The notes under the pieces are model-generated. The model was given only the letters and a program-made list of their open reading frames with translations, ran no database searches and was not told the origin of the DNA. A program made the translations under genes and the position numbers. From Akkermansia muciniphila (GTDB lineage Bacteria > Verrucomicrobiota > Verrucomicrobiia > Limisphaerales > SXTU01), in contig CAMCFN010000015.1 of the NCBI GenBank assembly GCA_945874145.1, positions 1 through 64,000 of the forward strand: a stretch of DNA of 64,000 nucleotides, read 5' to 3'. Shown here piece by piece: positions 1 through 8,934 of the stretch (its first letter is position 1; each line of letters begins with the position of its first letter).

Positions 1-3000
1 GCCACGCTGGAAGGCGCGGTGATGGGCACGCCGCACTTCATGTCCCCGGAGCAGGCCGAGGGCAAGATTGCCGAGCTGGACGGCCGCTCGGACATCTTCT
101 CGCTGGGTGGCATCCTCTACGCGCTGCTGACATTGCGCCCGCCGGTGGAAGGCGATTCGCTGGAAGAGATTTTGTCCAAGGTGCGCAGCGGGACCATCGC
201 GCCGCCCACGGCTTTCAACGCGCCCAGCTCCACCACGCGTGCCAAAGCCCCCGCCACCGGCACCGTGACCGAGCCGCGCAAGATTCATCCGCTGCCGCAT
301 TGTCCGGACGGGAAGGTGCCCACGGCGCTCTCCGCTGTGACGATGAAGGCGCTGACGCGGGACAAGACGCGCCGGTATCAGACCGTGGCGGAGTTCACAC
401 AGGACATCGTGGCGTATCAGGGCGGGTTTGCGACGAGTGCGGAGAACGCCAATGCGCTGACCTTGGTGCGCCTGTTCATCCACCGGCACAAGGCGCTGAC
501 GGCGGCCGCCGCGCTGCTGGTGCTGCTGACGGTGGGCTTCTTGTTCAAGGTCAACGCCGAGAAGCAGGCCGCACTGGCGGCAGAAGCGCGGGCCAACCAG
601 AAGGCCGATGAGGCGGCCAAGGCCAGTAAGGCCGCCCAAGCCTCCGAAGCTGTCGCTAAGGCCGCTCAAGCCATCGCGGTGGAGAAAAGCGAGGCTGCGC
701 GGGTGGCGCTCGCGCGTTCGCAGACTTCGCTCGCGGAGGCGGCGTATCGGGAGTTCGACAGCCTCGCGATGCTCGCCGCGCTTGAGGGCGTGCCGGAGGA
801 TTTGCGCGACTCGGACTGGCGCTACTTGCGCGCGCGCGCGGACAATTCGCAGACGGTCCTCACTTTCCCTAACGGCCAGACTCTCGAGGGAGTCGCCCCC
901 CACCCGCAGAAGCCGGGCATCTTCGCGGGCGCGCTCTCAGACAACACGTTCGTCTTCGTGGATGCACTTAGCGGTCAGCGTGTCTTCGATTTCACCTGCA
1001 CGGAACGTCAGCGGCGCAACGTTTATTGTCGCGCGCTCGATTTCTCGCCCGATGGCACGCGGCTGATCGCGGGCAAGCTCGGGGCAGGTGGCGTCGCCAT
1101 CTACGACACGGCCACCGGCAAGCCACTCGTCGAGTGGGACGCCAAGGACGTGGGTTTTGTGCGCTTCAGCCGCGACGGCACCAAGACGCTCGAGGTCGCG
1201 AGCGGATTGATCGTCCACGACGCGGCGAGCGGCCGGGAGCTCTGGCGCACAAAAGACGCGATTTGCGCGCTGTTCACCCCGGACGGCCAGGTGCTCGTCT
1301 CGAATAGGGGCCAAGTCCGTCTGCTCAACGGCACGACCGGCGCGCTCGTCAAGAACCTGCTGGACTTGCGTGATGGCGTCACGGAGCTGGTGCTGTCGCC
1401 GGATGGCGCGGTGCTCTACGTCGGATCCCAGGATGGCGTGGTGCGAGGCATGAAGCTCGCCGATAGCGCGATCACTTTTGAGCAGCGGCTGACCGCGGGG
1501 CGTGGCTACCCGGTTTTGGCGCTCAGCTCCGACGGCCGGCGACTGCTCGCGGCAGCGAACCTGACTGGCGAAAGTCGCGTTGCGCGCTTGTGGGACACGT
1601 CCACGGGGGTGATCCTGCAAACACTGATGGGCGGCACCGGACGGATCTCAGGTGTGGCGATGCATCCGCTCACCGCTGAAGCCGTCATCAGCGGTCCGGA
1701 GACGCGCATGTGGGCGCTCGCCACGCGGACGGTGGCGTCGAAACTCCGCAGCCCTTCCTCGTCCTCGGTCTTCTGGGGCGCGGAGGATGTCTTCATCGCG
1801 GCGGGCCTGCCCGTGAAGCTCGGCGGCAATGGCCGCTGGAGCAACCTGCCGCTACCGATGCCGCCGGAATTCCAAGCTGCCACCATTGTGGATGCTGTGG
1901 GGGAAGTCGCCGCATTTGGGAAAAGGGGGAGCCTCGCGATTGCGATTTTCCGCAAAACGGACGATGGCATTGCGCTGCTGCATACCCTGCAGACGAAGGG
2001 TGTCGGGAAGATTCGACTCAGCCCGGACGGCCGACGCCTCGCCTCAATTCAGAACGACACCCTCGAAGTGTTCGACACTGCCTCTGGCCAGCGGCTCTGC
2101 CAGGCCGATGCGAAGCTGCTGCGCCGCATCCACGATATCGGCTGGGTGGGCGCCGACCGCATTGCCGGCATCGGCACGCAGGGCGTCCGCGGCCAGGCCT
2201 CGGCGGAGGCGCACCTCCTCCTGTGGGATGCCAAGACCGGCGCCCTCCTGCGCGACGTGCGCAACCCTACGAACGCGGACGTGCTCGCCGTCGCACCGGA
2301 CGGACGCACCCTCGCCGAGGGCGGCGAGGACAAGCGCGTGCGCATCCGGGATACGGAAACGCTCGCGGTCATCCGCGAATTCCGCGCGCACGACGGCCCC
2401 ATCACCGCGCTCGCCTTTCACCCGACGCAGCCCGTGATCGCCAGCGGCTCAACGGACCTGGCCGTGCGGCTCTGGAGCCTCGACGACGACAGCCTCATCG
2501 AGGAGATTCGCCTTTCGGAGGACGCACCCTATCGCCTTTCCTTCAGCCCGGGCGGCACGCGCCTCGCTAGCACCGATCGTCAGTTTGATGGCGGCAGCGC
2601 GACTCTCTTCAATCTCGCCGAGCCCCCGCTCGGGAAATTCACGCGCAGCAGCTCGACGCGCACGGCCGTCGAGGTGACCGATCATTCCGCTTTGCGCAAA
2701 ACCGCGAGCAACCACGCCCGCGCGGGCCGCTTCGCCGAGGCGAAGAGGGCCTTCGCAGCGCTGTTGAAAACCGACCCCAATAGCACGCACGACTGTCTCC
2801 AGTTCGCCGTGCTGCTTGCGCAACTCAGCGATGAAGCCGGCTACCGCGCGCACTGCCACGAGTTCCTTGCCCGCTTCGCCAACACCACCTCCGCCGGCTC
2901 GATGGAGCAGACTGGCAAGGGCTGTCTGCTGCTCCCGATTGGTGAGGCCGACCACGCCATCGCGCTGCAACTCGCGCACAAGGCCATCGCCACGGACCCG

Positions 3001-3693
3001 CAGAGTCAATTGGCGAACTACTACCGACTGGTCGACGGCTTGGCGCATGCTCGCGGCGGTGATTTTGCCAAGGCCATCGAGGTGCTCACGCCGCTGGTCG
3101 GCAACCCATCGCCTTACTTCAGTTCGTCTGCTGGCGCCCTGCTTGCGCTCGCGCAACTCCGCCTCGGCAAGACCGCCGAAGCCCGTGCCACGCTTGCCCG
3201 CGCCGAAGTGCTCGCCGCCGAAAAACTCCCGAAACCCGGCACCGACCTCGGCGGCGCCTGGCACGACGTGCTCATCTCCCGGATGCTGCTCAAGGAAGCG
3301 CGCACCGCCCTCCCTGTCGCGATCAGACCTCCAGTGCCGAAAGGTGCCGATGGCTGGGAAGACCTCCTCGCCCCGCTCGCCCCCGCCGTGGTCGAGAAGA
3401 CCGGCAACGGCTGGCGCATGGACAACGGCGCGCTTTTCAGCCCCGGCAAGCCATACGCGACCCTGCCACTGCCCGGCGATCTGAGCGGCACGAGCTACCA
3501 AGTGCGGGTGAAGCTGCGGCAGCTTGCTCCGAAGAATGTCTTCCACGTCGTCCTCCCCGTCGGTGACCGCATGGTGGGGTTTGATTTGGATGGTTTCAGC
3601 GGCCAATACACCGGCCTGGTGATGGTCAACGGCAAGTTTGGCAAAGACCTGCCCGGCTCTTTGGAGGGGAAGCAAGTGAAAGACTCCGAGTGA
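1..3693 (+). CDS. Ser/Thr protein kinase (C-lobe) with WD40 and TPR repeats, 5' truncated by window edge
   Basis: The reading frame is open from base 1, so the N-lobe and catalytic loop lie outside the window. Codons 9-17 read GTPHFMSPE, the activation-segment end of a Hanks-type kinase, and are followed by the [14 protein letters not shown] helix. A single hydrophobic segment (about codons 162-185) and an Ala/Lys-rich coiled-coil stretch lead into a long WD40-type propeller (about codons 280-880, with repeats such as LSPDG and WDxxTG). TPR-like helices follow ([15 protein letters not shown] onward), then the start of a beta-sandwich. The layout is a membrane-anchored kinase with an external or interaction propeller, common in Verrucomicrobiota and Planctomycetota. 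The frame ends prematurely at TGA 3691-3693 because of a 14-bp duplication; the missing end continues in another frame at 3690-3926. Ligand and substrate are unknown. Confidence 0.88.
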   Translation, partial: ATLEGAVMGTPHFMSPEQAEGKIAELDGRSDIFSLGGILYALLTLRPPVEGDSLEEILSKVRSGTIAPPTAFNAPSSTTRAKAPATGTVTEPRKIHPLPHCPDGKVPTALSAVTMKALTRDKTRRYQTVAEFTQDIVAYQGGFATSAENANALTLVRLFIHRHKALTAAAALLVLLTVGFLFKVNAEKQAALAAEARANQKADEAAKASKAAQASEAVAKAAQAIAVEKSEAARVALARSQTSLAEAAYREFDSLAMLAALEGVPEDLRDSDWRYLRARADNSQTVLTFPNGQTLEGVAPHPQKPGIFAGALSDNTFVFVDALSGQRVFDFTCTERQRRNVYCRALDFSPDGTRLIAGKLGAGGVAIYDTATGKPLVEWDAKDVGFVRFSRDGTKTLEVASGLIVHDAASGRELWRTKDAICALFTPDGQVLVSNRGQVRLLNGTTGALVKNLLDLRDGVTELVLSPDGAVLYVGSQDGVVRGMKLADSAITFEQRLTAGRGYPVLALSSDGRRLLAAANLTGESRVARLWDTSTGVILQTLMGGTGRISGVAMHPLTAEAVISGPETRMWALATRTVASKLRSPSSSSVFWGAEDVFIAAGLPVKLGGNGRWSNLPLPMPPEFQAATIVDAVGEVAAFGKRGSLAIAIFRKTDDGIALLHTLQTKGVGKIRLSPDGRRLASIQNDTLEVFDTASGQRLCQADAKLLRRIHDIGWVGADRIAGIGTQGVRGQASAEAHLLLWDAKTGALLRDVRNPTNADVLAVAPDGRTLAEGGEDKRVRIRDTETLAVIREFRAHDGPITALAFHPTQPVIASGSTDLAVRLWSLDDDSLIEEIRLSEDAPYRLSFSPGGTRLASTDRQFDGGSATLFNLAEPPLGKFTRSSSTRTAVEVTDHSALRKTASNHARAGRFAEAKRAFAALLKTDPNSTHDCLQFAVLLAQLSDEAGYRAHCHEFLARFANTTSAGSMEQTGKGCLLLPIGEADHAIALQLAHKAIATDPQSQLANYYRLVDGLAHARGGDFAKAIEVLTPLVGNPSPYFSSSAGALLALAQLRLGKTAEARATLARAEVLAAEKLPKPGTDLGGAWHDVLISRMLLKEARTALPVAIRPPVPKGADGWEDLLAPLAPAVVEKTGNGWRMDNGALFSPGKPYATLPLPGDLSGTSYQVRVKLRQLAPKNVFHVVLPVGDRMVGFDLDGFSGQYTGLVMVNGKFGKDLPGSLEGKQVKDSE

Positions 3694-3704
3694 AAGACTC
3701 CGAG
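3677..3704 (+). repeat. Perfect 14-bp tandem duplication inside the kinase gene
   Basis: The unit TGAAAGACTCCGAG occurs twice without a gap (3677-3690 and 3691-3704). Fourteen extra bases shift the frame by two and create the stop at 3691-3693. With one copy removed, the kinase frame reads continuously from GKQVKDSE into PHDLEVTVRL. This is direct sequence evidence for a replication-slippage frameshift. Confidence 0.9.
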
Positions 3705-3926
3705 CCTCATGACCTGGAAGTGACCGTCCGCCTCGAAGGAGCCAACGCCACCATCACCATCACGCTCGACGGCCAACCGCTCTACACTTGGGCCGGCCCG
3801 GTGTCCTCGCTCAACCAGCATCCCTCTTGGAAGACCCCGCCCGGCACCCTCGCCCTCGGCACCTTCGCCGCCGACTGGGTGGTGTCTGAGGTGAAGGTGA
3901 AGCGGCTGGACGCAGGGAAGAAGTAG
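3690..3926 (+). pseudogene. Frameshifted C-terminal fragment of the kinase/WD40 protein
   Basis: This 78-codon stretch starts with [11 protein letters not shown], repeating the KDSE that ends the upstream frame, and continues as a beta-rich sequence (VTVRLEGANATITITLDGQPLYTWAG, then ADWVVSEVKVKRL). It completes the beta-sandwich (LamG/DUF1080-like, by resemblance) begun at about 3340. It was almost certainly the C-terminus of the upstream protein before the 14-bp duplication. Independent translation is formally possible, because an ATGAAA arises only in the duplicated context with GTG (3690 is a GTG start overlapping the upstream TGA), but it has no ribosome-binding site of its own. I therefore treat it as a broken gene end. 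Confidence 0.8.
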
Positions 3927-3927
3927 C

Positions 3928-4081
3928 AAGCCCCCGTTCCACAGCGTCGGCCAAGATAAATCACTGCCCCCCGTCCAGACCGCCGAGGAATTCTGGAAGG
4001 AATACGACGCGCAGCCGAAGCCGGCGGGGAAGAAGTGAGCCAGTCTCCGAGGTGAAGTTGAAGCGGCTGGTAGCGAAGTGA
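3928..4081 (+). pseudogene. Decayed C-terminal ends of related kinase/WD40-type genes
   Basis: Two short relics follow the broken kinase gene. One frame (3928-4038) reads PPFHSVGQDKSLPPVQ and then AEEFWKEYDAQPKPAGKK before a stop, a plausible protein tail with no start. The second (4043-4081) reads VSEVKLKRLVAK and stop, nearly identical to VSEVKVKRLDAGKK at the end of the preceding fragment. They look like leftovers of tandem copies lost by recombination. The assignment rests only on this short similarity and on position. Confidence 0.45.
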
Positions 4082-4216
4082 GGGAGCGTCCACCACGGGC
4101 TTCCGCCCATGACGGAGGAATCAAGCATCGCCGCGCCACCGCCCATAGAGTTGATGGCGCGAATCGCCAATGGCCAGCCCGGGGAAACGGCAGTCGGAGC
4201 GCTGGGACCCGGCACC

Positions 4217-4246
4217 TAAAAAGGAGCCACCCCTCGCGGGATGGCT
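4217..4246 (-). terminator. Intrinsic terminator of the sigma-like gene
   Basis: On the minus strand a 9-bp stem (AGCCATCCC with GGGGTGGCT, one G-U pair) closes a GCGA tetraloop and is followed by CC and five T residues (A5 at 4218-4222 on the plus strand). It lies directly after the stop codon of the minus-strand gene ending at 4260, which fits rho-independent termination. Confidence 0.8.
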
Positions 4247-4259
4247 TGTTTCGCGGTGC

Positions 4260-4940
4260 TTACGCCACGCGGCGGTCCAACCGACACGCCATCTGTTCGC
4301 GCATGGCGGTCAGGTTTTCGCGCCAGCGCGGCGTGCGCTGAATCAATCGAAGCACGTCGGCGCCCATGAATGTCCGCACGAGTTCCGTGAGCTGGTTGCG
4401 CCAGCCTTGGACCGTCGTGCGACACACGCCGTTGCGCGTCGCCAGTTCCTGGAGCCGGATGTCGTCGGCCATGCAGTGCAGGACCGCCAGCGCCTTTGCG
4501 TCCAGCGTGGCGACCAACGCCTGCCAGTCGAGGTTGCGGGCGGCGGTCTCCGACGGGTCCCCGGCGTCACTGGCAAGTACGTCGCCGAGCGTCATCGGCT
4601 CATCCAGCGATTGCTCCTCAGACGGGATGGGCGCGGCGAGTGACGTGACCCTGCTGTTGCCCACGATCTGGGTGCGCGTGCCCATGGCGTCGCTGCGACT
4701 CGCACTGTGGCTGCGCCGGCCGCAGCGGACGTGCAGCATCGTGTAGTAGGCGATGTTGCCGGGTGTCACCTGCTTGCCGTTGGCGCGGGCGCGGGCGAGC
4801 AAGCGGGCGGCCATCAGGGTCGCGTCTTGCAGGACTTCCTCGGCGTCCTCCGCGCCAACGAAGGAAACGTGGTGTGGGATCATGTGGCGGAGGCGGGGGA
4901 CAATTTCATTGATGAGGACAGTATCGGCGTGGGAACTCAT
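4260..4940 (-). CDS. Sigma-70-like (ECF-type) RNA polymerase factor
   Basis: A 226-residue soluble protein. The N-terminal half has a region-2-like helical block (VPRLRHMIPHHVSFVGAEDA, then EEVLQDATLMAARLL and IAYYTMLHVRCGRRS). The C-terminal half ends in a region-4-like helix-turn-helix (LAVLHCMADDIRLQELATRN, then GVCRTTVQGWRNQL). The start at 4940 is preferred over an in-frame ATG at 4961 because AGGAG lies 5-6 bases upstream of MSSHADTV. No anti-sigma gene is next to it. It sits beside an integrase near tRNA genes, so it may be island cargo. Assignment to the sigma fold is from pattern only; a related DNA-binding factor is possible. Confidence 0.65.
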   Translation of the reverse strand: MSSHADTVLINEIVPRLRHMIPHHVSFVGAEDAEEVLQDATLMAARLLARARANGKQVTPGNIAYYTMLHVRCGRRSHSASRSDAMGTRTQIVGNSRVTSLAAPIPSEEQSLDEPMTLGDVLASDAGDPSETAARNLDWQALVATLDAKALAVLHCMADDIRLQELATRNGVCRTTVQGWRNQLTELVRTFMGADVLRLIQRTPRWRENLTAMREQMACRLDRRVA

Positions 4941-5145
4941 AATCTCCTGTGGGTCAACCAACGTGAACCCTTGTGAAGCCGCTCCCGCCAGCGGCAGGAG
5001 ATCACGGCCGGGACGGGGAAGGAGCAGCTAGGCTTACCTTCAAGGGTTTATAGCCCCGGGGATGGGGCTGTTGCGGGGCAGGGGAGTGCGGCCCGTGTCG
5101 GCGACCGGAAGGCGTGAACTACACCTTGCCCTATGCGAGAGGCGT

Positions 5146-6450
5146 TCAGGCCGCTGCGGAGTGGGCGCCCATTGGGACGATCTTGCTGGCTCCCGGCGGG
5201 ACGATTGCGAACCAGGATTTCGCGGCGGCAGGTGTTACGAGTTGGCGGTAGTTCCTAAAAACCATCTGGGGCGAGTTGCCGGCTTCCAAGGCGACCTGCG
5301 CTACATTCTGAATGTCTGCTACACGATAGGAAATAAACGAATGCCGTAGCGCATTGTGTCGCCATTCAAATTCGCAGGGCTGACCGCGCTCCTCCCGCAA
5401 GCGGCTTACCTCCTCCGCCAGCTTGCCAAATTGATTCCACCAACTGGTATATTCCGTGAGCTTGCCAGCTCCCTGTGCGTAGGGAGCAAGCCATGCCGCA
5501 AGATTCTCCGTAATGGGGACGAGCCGGCGGGCTGCCGTCTTGGACTTGCTGGCTTTGATTTCGATGTGCCTTTCCGTCAAATTCACCTCACTCCAGTCCG
5601 ATCTCTGAATCTCTGCTGATCGAAGTCCAGCGAAACCGCCAATGGCAATCCATGGCACCATCTCCGGCCGGGCGGCGGTCAGGATTTCCTGCATCTCACC
5701 GGGTGTGAAAATCTCAATCTCGCCACTGTCCTCCTTCGCCTGCTGAACCGCTTCGATTTCCTCAACCGCATCCTTCGGAAGATATTTCCGCTTGATGGCA
5801 AAATTGAACAGAGCCGCGATCACTCGGAGATAATTCAACTTGGTCCGCCCGCTGCCGGTCATGGCGTCGAGCCAGGCCTGAATCAGGCTTCCGGACACTC
5901 CACTTATGTTCATTTGAAAGGCGTCAGCGAAGCGGTTCAAGCGGCACTCCAGATCTTTCAAGTGCACTTCGGACAGATTCGCCTTGCGCTTGGCGGCCAA
6001 CATCTCGTCAGCAACCTGTCGGACTGTTCGCTTTTCTAGTGTGGTAGGGTTACGGCGGCGAAAGAAGTCCACCGCCTCCTTGAGCGTGGCACCGTCGGGC
6101 AGTTGCTTGATGGCGGAGGTGTATTCTTGAACCGCCAAGTTTAATGGCCGTTGGAAAGGGAGCAACCGTTCCAGAGCTTCGAGGTAAACTGCGCGATCGG
6201 TGGAAGTGAGTCGAAGAACCTGATTTTCCCCGTTCGCAAGCTTAGTAGCGGTCAGTTCGGCTTCACGCTTGGCTGCAGGGAGGTCGGCGAATGTTTTTTT
6301 CTTACGCTGGCTCCCGTCGTAATACACAACGGTGAACTGTTTGTAGGAAGCGCCACCCACTCGGTTCGTAACAGTGTAGATCTTCACCGTCACGCTTCCG
6401 CGTTTGACCTGAATGGGAGTGGGCGCACCTGGGCGAGTCTTTGTTCCCAT
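5146..6450 (-). CDS. Tyrosine recombinase / phage-type integrase
   Basis: About 434 residues. After an N-terminal beta-rich arm-binding-like part come a SAM-like core-binding domain (about 140-230) and the catalytic domain. Visible catalytic residues are Arg in GLRSAEI, Lys in ASKSKTAARR, HxxR in RHNALRHSF, the position usually His/Trp changed to Asn in EAGNSPQ, and the nucleophile Tyr in FRNYRQL. The gene starts just downstream of the tRNA-Arg 3' end and reads away from it, the usual layout of an element integrated in a tRNA gene. The start is either ATG 6450 or GTG 6465, and neither has a clear Shine-Dalgarno. By eye the gene is less GC-rich than its neighbours, which fits transfer. Confidence 0.88.
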   Translation of the reverse strand: MGTKTRPGAPTPIQVKRGSVTVKIYTVTNRVGGASYKQFTVVYYDGSQRKKKTFADLPAAKREAELTATKLANGENQVLRLTSTDRAVYLEALERLLPFQRPLNLAVQEYTSAIKQLPDGATLKEAVDFFRRRNPTTLEKRTVRQVADEMLAAKRKANLSEVHLKDLECRLNRFADAFQMNISGVSGSLIQAWLDAMTGSGRTKLNYLRVIAALFNFAIKRKYLPKDAVEEIEAVQQAKEDSGEIEIFTPGEMQEILTAARPEMVPWIAIGGFAGLRSAEIQRSDWSEVNLTERHIEIKASKSKTAARRLVPITENLAAWLAPYAQGAGKLTEYTSWWNQFGKLAEEVSRLREERGQPCEFEWRHNALRHSFISYRVADIQNVAQVALEAGNSPQMVFRNYRQLVTPAAAKSWFAIVPPGASKIVPMGAHSAAA

Positions 6451-6456
6451 ACCAAG

Positions 6457-6478
6457 ACTGTCCACAAACTGTCCACAA
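6457..6478. repeat. 11-bp direct repeat beside the integrase start
   Basis: ACTGTCCACAA occurs twice in a row (6457-6467, 6468-6478) between the integrase start and tRNA-Arg. Directly repeated short motifs at this place are where integrase arm sites or excisionase sites are found in known elements, but here that role is only inferred. Confidence 0.55.
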
Positions 6479-6511
6479 AAGTCAATCTACTGTAAAACCT
6501 CCATAAAACCA

Positions 6512-6588
6512 TGGTGCGCGAGGCGGGGGTCGAACCCACAACCTTCGGCTTCGGAGACCGACGCTCTATCCAATTGAGCTACTCGCGC
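6512..6588 (-). tRNA. tRNA-Arg (anticodon CCG)
   Basis: Read on the minus strand, the acceptor stem GCGCGAG pairs with CTCGCGC, the D arm is GCTC/GAGC, the anticodon stem is TCGGT/GCCGA around loop CTCCGAA (anticodon CCG), and the T arm carries GGTTCGACC. Discriminator A and an encoded CCA (6512-6514) complete a 77-nt gene. It is intact and lies 1 nt after tRNA-Gly in the direction of transcription. Confidence 0.95.
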
Positions 6589-6589
6589 A

Positions 6590-6663
6590 TGGAGCGGGTG
6601 AAGGGAATCGAACCCTCGTAACTAGTTTGGAAGACTAGCGCTCTACCATTGAGCTACACCCGC
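6590..6663 (-). tRNA. tRNA-Gly (anticodon TCC)
   Basis: Minus strand: acceptor stem GCGGGTG with CACCCGC, D arm GCTC/GAGC, anticodon stem CTAGT/ACTAG with loop CTTCCAA (anticodon TCC), T arm with GGTTCGATT, discriminator T and encoded CCA (6590-6592). It probably forms one transcript with tRNA-Arg. Confidence 0.95.
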
Positions 6664-6729
6664 ATAACGTCTCCACTCTACCGAGCGGACTTGCCCTGTC
6701 AATTCAGGCGCGGTTAATCTCGCTGCCCG

Positions 6730-8103
6730 ATGACTTCACTGCTTCTTTCCGGCGGCCGGGTGATTGACCCCGCCAACGGGCTCGATCTGATGGCCGACGT
6801 GCTGGTCGTGGACGGAAAAATCGCCGCCATCGGCCCGGATGCCCGCGCGAAACTGCCGCCAGACAACACGCCAACCGAGCTGGATGTCCGGGGGCAGGTG
6901 GTTTGCCCGGGACTGATTGATCTACACGTCCACCTGCGCGAGCCGGGGCAGTCGGCCAAGGAAACCATCGCAGCGGGCACCAAGGCGGCGGCGCGGGGAG
7001 GCTTCACCAGTGTCGTGTGTATGCCCAACACCACGCCCGCCATCGACAACGCCGGACAGGTGGCGCTGGTCCGTGAGAAGGCGGCACGGGATGCCATCGT
7101 AAACGTCTATGTGACCGGGGCCATTACCAAGGGCATCGCAGGCGAGGAGCTTGCGCCCATCGGTTCCTTGAAGAGTGCGGGCGTGGTGGCCATCACCGAT
7201 GACGGCCACTGCGTGCAAAGCAACGAGCTGATGCGTCGCGCCCTCGAATACGCGAAGATGTTTGACCTGCCGATCATGGACCATTGCCAAGACTACGCGC
7301 TGGTCACCGAGGGGGTGATGCACGAAGGCTACTGGAGCACCGTGCTGGGCCTGCGCGGCTGGCCGGCCGCCGGGGAGGACGCCATCGTGGCCCGGAACAT
7401 CCTGCTGGCGGAGCTCACCGGCGCGCATGTGCATTGCCAGCATCTCGGCACCGCCGGGAGCGTGCGGCTCCTGCGCGAAGCGAAACAGCGTGGCGTGCCG
7501 ATTTCTGGCGAGGCCTGCTGCCACCACTTCACGCTCACCGACGCGGCCATCGCTGGCAGCGAGAAGTTCTGGGCGGCGGACGGCAAGGCCATCTTCGGCT
7601 ATCACGACGGCGGTTATCCCCGGCCGAGCTGGCCGGTGTATGACACGAACTTCAAGATGAACCCGCCGCTGCGCTCGGCCGCTGATCGCGAGGCGATTCT
7701 GGAGGCGCTCGCGGACGGGACGCTCGAAATTCTGGCCAGCGACCACGCTCCGCATTGTGATTTTCAGAAGGAGGTCGAGTTTGATTACGCGCCGTTCGGG
7801 ATTACCGGGCTGGAGAACGAATTAGCCCTTTCCCTGATGCAGCTCTACCACACCAAGCGCCTCAGCCTGCCCGCCCTCATCGAGAAATACACCGCGAATC
7901 CCGCCCGCCTCCTGCGGCTCAAGAAGGGCACCTTGTCCGTGGGCGCGGACGCCGACATCACCGTGCTCGATCCGGATCGCGAGTGGGTGTTTGAGCGCAA
8001 GGACACCGCCAGCAAATCGCAAAACAACCCCTTTTACGGCTGGACGCTGAAGGGGTGCGCCACGGCGACCATCGTGGGTGGAAAAATCGTGTGGCGGATT
8101 TAG
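6730..8103 (+). CDS. pyrC: Dihydroorotase (class I type)
   Basis: 457 residues, close to the usual 420-460 of class I dihydroorotases. The enzyme cyclises N-carbamoyl-aspartate to dihydroorotate in de novo pyrimidine synthesis in the cytosol. The metal motif DLHVHLREPG follows the GLID beta-strand. Further family signatures are VVCMPNTTPAIDN, the His of MDHCQD, the His-containing VHCQHLGTAGSVRLL and the catalytic ASDHAPH. The C-terminal LKKGTLSVGADADITVLDPD matches amidohydrolases. All metal and catalytic residues appear present, so this should be an active enzyme, not the inactive PyrC-like partner of aspartate carbamoyltransferase. No other pyrimidine gene is adjacent. The start ATG 6730 lies 66 bp from the divergently read tRNA-Gly. 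Confidence 0.93.
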   Translation: MTSLLLSGGRVIDPANGLDLMADVLVVDGKIAAIGPDARAKLPPDNTPTELDVRGQVVCPGLIDLHVHLREPGQSAKETIAAGTKAAARGGFTSVVCMPNTTPAIDNAGQVALVREKAARDAIVNVYVTGAITKGIAGEELAPIGSLKSAGVVAITDDGHCVQSNELMRRALEYAKMFDLPIMDHCQDYALVTEGVMHEGYWSTVLGLRGWPAAGEDAIVARNILLAELTGAHVHCQHLGTAGSVRLLREAKQRGVPISGEACCHHFTLTDAAIAGSEKFWAADGKAIFGYHDGGYPRPSWPVYDTNFKMNPPLRSAADREAILEALADGTLEILASDHAPHCDFQKEVEFDYAPFGITGLENELALSLMQLYHTKRLSLPALIEKYTANPARLLRLKKGTLSVGADADITVLDPDREWVFERKDTASKSQNNPFYGWTLKGCATATIVGGKIVWRI

Positions 8104-8157
8104 GCAACCCGATTAGTTTCAGTGCCAAGTATCTGCATTAACAACCCATTGCCCTTC

Positions 8158-8595
8158 ATGAAAAAACTCGCCCTCCTTCTCGCCGTCGGCTTTGCCGCGT
8201 TTCAGTTGTCAGCCGCCGAGGCTGGTTGGATGACGGATTTCGCCAAGGCCCAGGAAAAGGCCAAGTCGGAGAAGAAACTGGTGTTCATGGATTTCACCGG
8301 ATCGGACTGGTGCCCGCCGTGCAAGAACCTCCACAAGACCGTGTTGATCGCCTCGGAGTTCACGGCCTTTGCCAAGGACAACCTCGTGCTGGTGGAACTG
8401 GACTTCCCCAACAACAAACCCCAGTCCGCCGAACTGAAGGCGGCGAACCAGAAGCTGGCCGAGCGTTTCAAGGTCGAGGGTTATCCGACCGTGATCGTCC
8501 TGGATGCGGCCGGCAAGGAGTTGTTCCGCGAAGTCGGCTACGGCGGCACCCCGGTGAAGGCTTACGTGGCGAAGCTCGCGAAGCTGAAGAAGTAG
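8158..8595 (+). CDS. Secreted thioredoxin-fold protein (thioredoxin_7-like)
   Basis: 145 residues from the start MKKLALLLAVGFAAFQLSAA, a clear signal peptide; an upstream in-frame start would put 12 polar residues before it. The mature part has the thioredoxin fold with the active-site motif DWCPPCKNL and a cis-proline loop (VEGYPTVIVLD). A CPPC centre suggests a periplasmic disulfide reductase or exchange protein. It follows pyrC by 54 bp but has no functional link to it, and it ends in a strong terminator. Confidence 0.85.
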   Translation: MKKLALLLAVGFAAFQLSAAEAGWMTDFAKAQEKAKSEKKLVFMDFTGSDWCPPCKNLHKTVLIASEFTAFAKDNLVLVELDFPNNKPQSAELKAANQKLAERFKVEGYPTVIVLDAAGKELFREVGYGGTPVKAYVAKLAKLKK

Positions 8596-8618
8596 CTCAC
8601 AGCAGTTTTCACATTATG

Positions 8619-8651
8619 CGGCGCAGTCTTTCAGGCTGCGCTGTTTTGTTT
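8619..8651 (+). terminator. Rho-independent terminator after the thioredoxin-like gene
   Basis: GCGCAG (8621-8626) pairs with CTGCGC (8636-8641) around a 9-nt loop, with two more pairs at the base (8619-8620 with 8642-8643, one G-U). The downstream strand runs TGTTTTGTTT. It is 24 bp after the stop codon. Confidence 0.75.
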
Positions 8652-8717
8652 CAGGCCAGAGTTTGCCGGGCGCTTGAACTGCAAGAATTTATCCCGAACT
8701 CCGGAGCGGACGGGTCG

Positions 8718-8862
8718 CACAGGCTACCAGCCTGTGCCGAGCGGCTACCAGCCGCTCGGAACGACAGCGAGGTGCAGATTGTTTCGGGCTGCGCTGGCCA
8801 AAGGTCGCCGTCTAGTCATTCCGTCGGGCCAGTGGCCCGACGGCACGGGCTGGTAGCCCGTG
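8718..8862. repeat. Cluster of four REP-like palindromes
   Basis: Four short perfect inverted repeats, each with a 3-nt loop: 8718-8736 (CACAGGCT/AGCCTGTG), 8738-8758 (CGAGCGGCT/AGCCGCTCG), 8822-8842 (CGTCGGGCC/GGCCCGACG) and 8844-8862 (CACGGGCT/AGCCCGTG). Loops ACC, ACC, AGT and GGT indicate units in both orientations, as in a BIME. The 340-bp gap between convergent genes holds nothing else recognisable. Similar cores (GGCTnnnAGCC, often next to GTGCC) recur elsewhere in the window. Confidence 0.8.
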
Positions 8863-8934
8863 CCACCCCCTTCACCTGCGTATCCGATAGTCCTCAGCAT
8901 TCAGGGACAGGGCGCGCGGAACGGGATACCTCGC

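Noticed and set aside
2449..3675. 408-codon minus-strand frame inside the kinase/WD40 gene
   Set aside because: Shadow of the TPR and WD40 coding sequence; composition lacks protein-like features.
5045..5085. Terminator-like hairpin AGCCCC/GGGGCT upstream of the sigma-like gene
   Set aside because: The stem is short, the loop is G-rich and no T-run follows on either strand.
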